Positions 57,545 to 64,000 of a stretch of DNA of 64,000 nt are shown here, piece by piece. Source of the stretch: Ostrinia nubilalis (Eukaryota; Arthropoda; Insecta; Lepidoptera; Crambidae); the NCBI RefSeq assembly GCF_963855985.1, contig NC_087095.1, positions 17,122,001-17,186,000 on the forward strand. The letters run 5' to 3'. Both the position numbers and the translations under genes were made by a program. The notes under the pieces are model-generated. The model saw only the letters and a program-made list of their open reading frames with translations, searched no databases and had not been told where the DNA came from. The number at the start of each line of letters is the position of its first letter. Position 1 is the first letter of the stretch.

Positions 57545-58813
57545 ATGGCATTAACGGTTAAGTGTAACTCATGCAATATCGTGATAGACGAATTGTTAGC
57601 ATACGTGCAAAATAAAATCTCAGTTATTGACGAGATTAGCTTGATAAAAATATGTGTCTCATCGTTTAACAGTGAGCAAATCAAACGTTCAAAATCGTTA
57701 CTTTTTGAATCACTACCTACGGAAAAACGAAAAATATCACGTAAGAAACAAGGAAAGGAAAGTCGGGATATGGAAGACATTGTGTCTCTTTTCAAAGGAG
57801 AGGATCCTGAAGTAATACCAGTGTTTGTGGCCCGTGACCTAGAAAAGCTACCGCCAGTGACGTTTGACCACCTAGACGTCACGAAACTGCTAAAAGATCT
57901 ACTGATAGTGCAAAAGGAAATCAATGATATTAAAATGTCGTATGTGACATTGGATCAGCTGGATGAAGCGAAAAAGGAGTTTAGAAAGTGTCAGGCTGCC
58001 TCCTGTTCCTCACTGTCACCTCCGCGCTATCGAAATTTGAATGTAAACACTCGACGGGGTGCTTATATGGATAGTGGACCTATGGGTTTCTCACATTTCG
58101 ATATGACAGTAGCTAGTAACAACAACAATACTAACAGCAGCAATGTGTTGGATTCATCATCCCCTAAGGAGAACCGAAGCTTTTTGGCGTCACTAAAGTG
58201 TCAACAATCGAAAATGGATAAAAACATTCCAACTAGCGAACAAGCAGCGGGAGCGGTGATTAATGAGTCATCAGAGTGTGTGCGTACCGGCCGAGAAACC
58301 GGTTCGTTATCGCTATGTGAGCCGTCCGAGCGTCAGCTGTTTGAACCACCAAACGAAGCAGTTACTTTTAATAACAAACAGCCCGACATGGAGCGGTCGT
58401 TTGCAGAAGCGTTAAAAACCAATACAGAATGGAAGGTAGTTAAACGCAAGAAACCTAGAATAAACTATCGTTACCATGGTAAAGTGGGCATCTGCAACGA
58501 AAATCAAGGAAAATTTAGAGCGGCAGACACCAAAGTGCCAATCTTTATTTCGAGGGTACATAAGGAGACGACGGAGTTTGACATCACAGAGTATATTAGA
58601 AAAAAGACACACGAAGATGTGAAACTAGAAAAGATTATTTTGAATAAAGAGAAAAATTATAATGCATATAAATTCTACATATCGGAATTAAAGTTGCCGT
58701 TGTTTTTGGATGATAAGCTGTGGCCGCAGGGAATCATATTTAGGCGCTTTGTGCATTACAAAGAGAAGCTCGTTAAAGACGATAAAAACGCTAGCGGTCT
58801 TGTCAAACACTAA
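57545..58813 (+). CDS. Retrotransposon ORF1 protein (gag-like, 422 aa)
   Basis: Probably coats the element RNA and joins ORF2 protein in the ribonucleoprotein used for retrotransposition. The first ATG of the frame is at 57545; a TTG six bases upstream is not used. Residues 7-10 form CNSC, followed by an amphipathic DELLAYVQNKISVIDEISL region. Residues about 70-110 hold KISRKKQGKESRDMEDIVSL and the conserved PVFVARDLEKLPPVTFDH. A likely coiled coil covers about 111-148. Residues 160-290 are low-complexity (S, N rich). A basic patch WKVVKRKKPR begins at 296. A C-terminal RRM-like domain begins near 331 (VPIFISRVHKETTEFDITEY) and ends with LDDKLWPQGIIFRRFVHYKE. No CCHC knuckles are present. The stop TAA overlaps the ORF2 ATG. 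Function is inferred from position and style; this ORF1 type is known to me from lepidopteran elements. Confidence 0.8.
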   Translation: MALTVKCNSCNIVIDELLAYVQNKISVIDEISLIKICVSSFNSEQIKRSKSLLFESLPTEKRKISRKKQGKESRDMEDIVSLFKGEDPEVIPVFVARDLEKLPPVTFDHLDVTKLLKDLLIVQKEINDIKMSYVTLDQLDEAKKEFRKCQAASCSSLSPPRYRNLNVNTRRGAYMDSGPMGFSHFDMTVASNNNNTNSSNVLDSSSPKENRSFLASLKCQQSKMDKNIPTSEQAAGAVINESSECVRTGRETGSLSLCEPSERQLFEPPNEAVTFNNKQPDMERSFAEALKTNTEWKVVKRKKPRINYRYHGKVGICNENQGKFRAADTKVPIFISRVHKETTEFDITEYIRKKTHEDVKLEKIILNKEKNYNAYKFYISELKLPLFLDDKLWPQGIIFRRFVHYKEKLVKDDKNASGLVKH

Positions 58814-58815
58814 TG
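58811..58815 (+). promoter_or_regulatory. TAATG stop-start overlap
   Basis: ORF1 ends TAA at 58811-58813 and ORF2 starts ATG at 58813-58815. The same pentamer mediates coupled translation in the silkworm retrotransposon SART1 (established); its use here is inferred. Confidence 0.6.
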
Positions 58816-61608
58816 AATAGTCAATCGATCAGGATGATTAGTTTTAACTGCAAAAATGCTAAGCGGTCTATAGAACATATAAAACAGATCTGTCAATCAG
58901 CTGCAATCATAGCATTACAAGAGACGTGGCTGACGCCAGACGATATTCCACTCCTAAACGACATCGACGCGGACTTCGGTGCGACGGGAACGTCGGCGGT
59001 CGACGTGACGGCGGGCATCCTGCGCGGGAGACCGCACGGGGGTGTCGCCCTGCTCTGGAATAAGCGTATGTTTCAAAACGTTTCTATAGTGCAATGTGAA
59101 AGTCCGCGAGTGTGTGCAATTAAGGTATCGAAAGGTTCAAAGTCTTTTTTAGTGTTCAGTGTTTATATGCCAGTTGACAAACAGGATAACTTAACGGATT
59201 TCACGGATTGTCTCAGTCTGGTGAGTGCTATTATAAGAAGTGAAAATACAGAAACGGTTTATATACTAGGTGACTTTAATGCACATCCTACTGAACTATT
59301 TTATAGTGAGCTCACTTCTTTTTGTAGTGAAGAGAATTGGTTTTGTGTGGATGTTGACAAATTAGGATTACTGTCTGATACTTACACTTTTATTAGTGAA
59401 GCGCACGGATCAAGACGCTGGCTTGACCACTGTGTGGCCACTGAGTCAGCGCTTGAATCTATTGTAAATGTTTCTGTACAATACGACGTCTTGTGGTCTG
59501 ATCATTATCCTTTAATAGTCGAATGTAACATGAATGTACTAAAGCCTAAATTCTTAAATCACAATTCGGTAATAAATAGGGTTCTGTGGGGGGAAAGAAA
59601 AACCGAGCAAATAGACTGCTATCGAAATGTTTGTAATGATGGTTTAAAGTTAGTCGATTTTCCTTGCGAATTCAGAGACTGCTGTGACCGTACATGTAAC
59701 GATGTCAGTCACAGACTAGTAATTGACAAATTGTATAATGATATTGTAAGTGTCCTATGTGAGTCTGCTATTAATAGCTGTGCGGTCAAGCAGTGTCCTA
59801 AGAGAAAGAAAAGATCTGTAATTGGGTGGAATAGACACGTGGGCGAGGCTCACAGGGAGGCGCGATGTAAGTTTAAAATCTGGGTACTTTACGGGAAGCC
59901 TAAGGCCGGCTTTGTGTATGAAGAAATGAAAAATAGTCGTAATGTATTTCGGTCTCGGTTAAAGTGGTGTCAAAATCATAAAGACCAACTGAAGATGGAC
60001 ATCTTAGCTTCTTATCATTCAAACCAAGACTTTCGTAATTTCTGGAAATCCACTAACAAATTGAATAGTAAGCCGGGCCTCCCTGTGAGTGTCGACGGTG
60101 TCAGCGAACCTAAACTTATAGCAGATATGTTTAAGGATCATTTCTGTATAAAGTCTCCGTTGGGGCCATCGCGGTCTGAGTGCGTTGGGGGCTCGAGTGG
60201 ACAGGAGATGGTCACTAGGTTCACTGCAAAAGATATCAGAGATAAAATCAGGTCTATGACGAGGGGTAAGTCTCCTGGCCACGACGGCCTTAGTATCGAA
60301 CACCTCCAGCACGCGGGTCCTCACTTGGCTAGGGTACTTGCGATGCTTTTCAATTTTTGTATAGGACATGCATACCTACCCGAGAGGTTGACTAGGACCG
60401 TGGTGGTGCCAATTGTGAAAAACAAGACGGGTGACATTGGTGATAAGGCGAACTATAGACCCATCTCGTTGGCGACTATTCTTGCTAAGGTGCTTGACAG
60501 TCTGCTCAATTCGCGGTTGGATAAATTTATTAAACTTCATGATAACCAATTTGGATTTAGGCCAGGACTCTCGACTGAATCGGCCATATTATGTTTAAAG
60601 CAGACTGTCAAGTACTATACGGACCGAAAAACACCAATAGTTGCCTGTTTTCTTGACTTATCGAAGGCATTCGACCTGGTCTGTTATGATATTTTGTGGC
60701 AAAAATTAGAAAATATCAATGTGCCTACAGAATTAAACAATATCTTCAAGTTCTGGTATCAGAATCAGATTAACTTTGTAAAGTGGTCTAACACGCTTTC
60801 TGAACCGTATGGATTGGAATGTGGGGTGAGACAGGGGGGCCTGACCTCGCCTAAGCTTTTCAATCTGTACGTAAACGCGTTAATAGAGGAGCTCGGCAGC
60901 ACTCGTGTCGGCTGTCATATTGATGGAGTTTGTCTAAATAATATCAGCTATGCGGACGACATGGTGTTGCTGAGCGCTTCAGTGTGTGGCCTAACGAAGT
61001 TGTTGGGCATTTGTGAAAGATATGCTCTCAATCATGGCCTAACATACAATGTAAAGAAAAGTGAATGCATGGTCTTTCAGGTCAGAGGAAAACCACCAAT
61101 CACAGTACCATCTGTTAAGCTGAATGGAATGCCTATTAAGAGGGTAGATCAGTTTAAATACTTAGGGCATATAATTACTACTGATCTGAACGACAATGCT
61201 GACATCGAGAGGGAGCGCAGGGCGCTGTCGGTGAGAGCTAATATGATAGCCCGGAGGTTCGCGCGTTGTTCCACTGAAGTTAAGACTACCCTTTTTAGGG
61301 CTTACTGCTCATCTTTTTACACAAGCAGCCTCTGGATTAGTTACTCGCAAAAACAATACAGCGCTCTGCGCATTCAATATAATAACGCATTTAGAGCGCT
61401 GATGGGGCTGCCCCGATTCTGTAGCGCATCGGGGATGTTCGCGGAAGCGCGAGTAGATTGTTTTTATGCAACAATGCGCAAACGCTGCACATCCCTGGTG
61501 CGCAGGGTGGAGGCCAGCTCCAACAGCGTGCTGGGCATGTTTGCGTCGAGGTTTGACTGTCGGTACCTGAATCATTGCGCAATGATTCATGTGCTGGCAG
61601 ACCGCTGA
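58813..61608 (+). CDS. Retrotransposon ORF2: AP-like endonuclease and reverse transcriptase (931 aa)
   Basis: Nicks the target and copies the element RNA at the nick. The endonuclease domain (about 1-240) has SFNCKN (N12), LQETWL (E37), VYMP, GDFNAH (D154, N156), SDTYTF, RWLDHC and SDHYPL (D230, H231), so every expected catalytic position is filled. The RT domain (about 480-780) has KSPGHDG, YRPISLATILAKVLDSLL, QFGFRPGLSTE, FLDLSKAFD (D615), GVRQGGLTSPKLFNLYVNAL, YADD at 713-716, and FKYLGHIITTD as thumb start. The C-terminal ~130 residues carry no RNase H motif. The start ATG at 58813 shares its A with the TAA of ORF1, which favours termination-reinitiation. 931 residues is normal for CR1/Jockey-type ORF2. 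Base composition is GC-richer than the flanks. Confidence 0.9.
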   Translation: MNSQSIRMISFNCKNAKRSIEHIKQICQSAAIIALQETWLTPDDIPLLNDIDADFGATGTSAVDVTAGILRGRPHGGVALLWNKRMFQNVSIVQCESPRVCAIKVSKGSKSFLVFSVYMPVDKQDNLTDFTDCLSLVSAIIRSENTETVYILGDFNAHPTELFYSELTSFCSEENWFCVDVDKLGLLSDTYTFISEAHGSRRWLDHCVATESALESIVNVSVQYDVLWSDHYPLIVECNMNVLKPKFLNHNSVINRVLWGERKTEQIDCYRNVCNDGLKLVDFPCEFRDCCDRTCNDVSHRLVIDKLYNDIVSVLCESAINSCAVKQCPKRKKRSVIGWNRHVGEAHREARCKFKIWVLYGKPKAGFVYEEMKNSRNVFRSRLKWCQNHKDQLKMDILASYHSNQDFRNFWKSTNKLNSKPGLPVSVDGVSEPKLIADMFKDHFCIKSPLGPSRSECVGGSSGQEMVTRFTAKDIRDKIRSMTRGKSPGHDGLSIEHLQHAGPHLARVLAMLFNFCIGHAYLPERLTRTVVVPIVKNKTGDIGDKANYRPISLATILAKVLDSLLNSRLDKFIKLHDNQFGFRPGLSTESAILCLKQTVKYYTDRKTPIVACFLDLSKAFDLVCYDILWQKLENINVPTELNNIFKFWYQNQINFVKWSNTLSEPYGLECGVRQGGLTSPKLFNLYVNALIEELGSTRVGCHIDGVCLNNISYADDMVLLSASVCGLTKLLGICERYALNHGLTYNVKKSECMVFQVRGKPPITVPSVKLNGMPIKRVDQFKYLGHIITTDLNDNADIERERRALSVRANMIARRFARCSTEVKTTLFRAYCSSFYTSSLWISYSQKQYSALRIQYNNAFRALMGLPRFCSASGMFAEARVDCFYATMRKRCTSLVRRVEASSNSVLGMFASRFDCRYLNHCAMIHVLADR

Positions 61609-61719
61609 TGCTTATTTTAAATTTTATATTTTAACTCAAACCAATTGTATTCTTACTAACCTTTAAAATTTTTAAGTACTTATTTACTAACACTATGATC
61701 TGTATGTGGTCGAAATAAA

Positions 61720-61754
61720 TAAATTTATTATTATTATTATTATTATTATATTAT
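61720..61754 (+). repeat. (ATT)n tail of the retrotransposon
   Basis: About nine ATT units follow AAATAAATAAATTT, marking the 3' end made by target-primed reverse transcription. Confidence 0.8.
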
Positions 61755-61870
61755 AGGAATCTATGATAACGAAGTAATGTTGAAGGAAACTGATTTGTTT
61801 TATTATTTTCATGATGAACACAAAATAAAGATTTCACTGTAATACTTAGGTAGGCACTTTTTTTTAAATA

Positions 61871-62085
61871 CTAGCTTTTTCCCGCGACTTTGTCCACGTG
61901 AAATTTTGTCTATTACAGAAAAAAAATCGCGCGTGACTTGTTTTAAAAACCGGGCAAAAAGATAATCATTTCCCGGGACTTAAACTGCCTGTATACTAAG
62001 TTTCATCACAATTGGTTCAGTGGTTTAGGCGTGAAAGCGTAACAGACAAACAGAGTTACTTCCGCATTTATAATATTAGTAGGGA
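61871..62085 (-). mobile_element. Short non-autonomous Helitron
   Basis: Minus strand starts TCCCTACTAATATTATAAATG and ends AAAAAGCTAG between A and T. CACGTGGACAAAGTCGCGGG near the 3' end resembles the family hairpin with mismatches. Lies about 120 bp after the LINE tail. Confidence 0.7.
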
Positions 62086-64000
62086 TAGGGAAGTAGGTAT
62101 TCTAAAAAAGTCCTCCCACGCGCTATTTACTTTTCTTTCATTAATCACTCTCTCTCTACCCAAATTTATTTACAGCCTCTAATTAAGTAATTGTACAATA
62201 TCCGTTGTTGCCGTCAGTTTCACATTACCTCATAATTATCTGTAGTCATTCACTGTAAAGTAACATAAGAAGCTTGATGTGTTGTATATCTGTATGGGAA
62301 ATAAAGTCTATCTATTTACCTAATTAGGTATCAACGGGAAATGCAGAATTACAGTAATATTTGGGCCTGGTAATTTGGTTGAGTGAACCATTTTCGTACA
62401 CTAGTTAACAAGCAAATAGCGTACGTCAGAGAGTGACCACTTATGTACAAACGAAGGCACATAAGCTAAACACTATGGCATCTTATATGCTTTTGTGATA
62501 GATGCGCTTTTGCTATAAAAATGTATAGTCTGATGTATTGGCGTCTTGTTACTCTTATTTATTTAAGAATGAAAATTCTTTTAGTCGCTTATTTATGTGT
62601 GTGAACAGGTCAAGCTACTTTAAATTTCCTTGAATAGCTTTCCTCGTGTTTAAATTATTATCTCCAATGATGAAATACCTACTTAATGCGTATACATATA
62701 ACTCCTAAAAACAGAGTTTTGTTTCAGATACATTTTATAAAGAATGTCTGTCGAGATAGCTTAGTTCAATTAATTAGTTGTAATGAACCTTGTGTTTTAA
62801 GAATATTAAAGAAGAAATTCAATATTAAAATTGTCATTTAAAATCTGTACAAAAAAGAAGCTCTTGAACTAATAAATCAAGCAAATTAATAAAACAATTT
62901 CATTTCTTACTCATTAAACTTTCTTGAAATGAAATCGTTACCACAAAGAAATCAACTTAAGCCTATAAAAAGGGCCAGAAGGAATCAAACCACCGTTTAT
63001 TTTGTTTCCCCGATCCTAAAGGGTTCTACACAAATGTGACGGGTCAATTTGCCCCGATCCCTTCGCCCCTGCGTTCGCACTTTTATTTCTGCAGCTTTAA
63101 CATCTTCGTTCTGGAATACTTTTGTGAGCTTTCCTACGAAAGTTGATTGCGGAAGTTATTCTGAAAGTTCAATAAAGCACCTGTCAGCTTGATGGAAACT
63201 AAAGTCTTCATCTGGAATAATTCTTTGTAGATAGAGAATAATTTTAAGATAGAGATAGATTCAATTCCATTGTCTCTACAAATTTTCAGGTACTCGTACA
63301 GAACTTTTCGATAGCATGGTATGAATGAATAAATCCAAATAATAATAAATTAAGGCAATTGACTATTTTACTTTACATAAAAATTAAAACACGCTCATCA
63401 ATGTCTTCTTTTTAAATTAGGCCCATAGAGATAAATCATTATCATTTTATAAAAAACATTTATGCATAATATTTTTATTTGTTCACCGTTTAAATTTTTT
63501 CCGCAAATAAAATATTGCTTGAAAGACTACATAGTGACATGATTTAAAATTATATTACAGTTGGTGACTCTCACTCAATAGGTAGGTATTAGAATATTGT
63601 GGGTAGTGGCATTACTGTGGGTCGCGACCTAATGCTGAGTGAGGTCCTATTATAATGGGTATTGCGATTGCGACCATACTTTACTATTACATTGTTATAC
63701 AAGACCTATATGAGAGCGACGATTTCATTGGTTAAAATAAATACAAATTATTTTGAAACCACAATTTTATTAACATTTAGTTCACATTTTCCGGAAATTG
63801 CTTTCATACTCGTACAGTACAGCAAAACAATTATTTTTTTTTTGAAAAATTTACGAAATAGTCGATTGTTTTGCGCTCGGCGTTTATACATTAATAACCT
63901 ACTCGTACACGTTTATCTAACGGTTTGTGTTAGGTAACGTTTAACAATAACCTTATTTCGAATTAATGTTTTAACAGATTAATTAATATTATGGTATTAT
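62086..64000. other. Unannotated AT-rich sequence
   Basis: No gene or repeat copy recognised. AATAAAGTCTATCTATTTACC at 62300 resembles a retrotransposon end but stands alone. The frame at 63662-63937 has no known domain. Confidence 0.4.

Larger units (their letters stand above)
57343..61754 (+). mobile_element. Non-LTR retrotransposon, CR1/Jockey group, coding regions intact
   Basis: Contains ORF1 (57545-58813), ORF2 (58813-61608), a ~110-bp 3' UTR and an (ATT)n tail beginning near 61720. Microsatellite rather than poly(A) tails are usual for CR1/L2/Daphne-like clades. Daphne is my best guess from ORF1 and RT style, not proven. The 5' boundary is uncertain; 57343 is the first base after the Helitron, and no target duplication was identified. 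Neither ORF has a stop or shift, so the copy is probably young. Confidence 0.8.

Noticed and set aside
57472..57924. 150-codon antisense frame over ORF1
   Set aside because: Shadow of the retrotransposon ORF1 on the opposite strand; no domain of its own.
1..64000. CRISPR array, operons, bacterial genes
   Set aside because: No regularly spaced identical repeats with unique spacers and no prokaryotic gene organisation; the DNA is eukaryotic throughout.

Overview
The window looks like AT-rich, repeat-packed nuclear DNA of a moth or butterfly (Lepidoptera). Introns, tRNA-derived SINEs, A|T-inserting Helitrons, a TTAA-flanked piggyBac relative and RTE and CR1/Jockey-type retrotransposon remains rule out a prokaryote. 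Several repeats, such as the one starting AAACCGGCCAAGTGCGAGTC and the one ending GAAGTCGGTTGA, are ones I associate with lepidopteran genomes; this is recognition, not a search result. I see no complete host gene. Most of the window reads as intergenic or large-intron DNA.

Layout. 1-9 kb: CCGACTCC palindromes, Helentron-like CCGACTTC elements, a small Tc1-like MITE and a decayed piggyBac-like element (6803-8243). 9.5-12.8 kb: a SINE, then a 1.9 kb fold-back element (10946-12835) with a hAT-like element inside it and a third small element inside that. 13.9-20.3 kb: a complete Helentron-like element, short Helitrons, MITEs, a SINE pair, an RTE tail, and a likely 39-nt exon on the minus strand (16132-16170). 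22-26 kb: splice-site-like signals, a GC-rich inverted-repeat element (24489-24890), and a tandem repeat in which a Helentron-like insertion can be compared with its empty site. 29-38 kb: two of three copies of a ~0.9 kb element made of a giant palindrome, a 105-bp tandem module and a terminal hairpin. 40-50 kb: a second TA-flanked fold-back element, a five-unit ~195-bp tandem array, a composite repeat, a ~1.0 kb inverted-repeat element and a poly(A)-tailed LINE tail. 52-56 kb: a ~1.07 kb dispersed repeat, a possible 31-codon exon, RTE tails and the third copy of the hairpin element. 57-62 kb: a non-LTR retrotransposon with two undamaged ORFs and an (ATT)n tail. 62-64 kb: nothing recognised apart from a Helitron at its start.

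The only genes that clearly work together are the two ORFs of the retrotransposon at 57.5-61.6 kb. ORF1 (RNA-binding, gag-like) and ORF2 (endonuclease plus reverse transcriptase) overlap at a TAATG stop-start, which suggests coupled translation. Other coding traces are decayed transposon ends or isolated possible exons of genes that must lie mainly outside the window.
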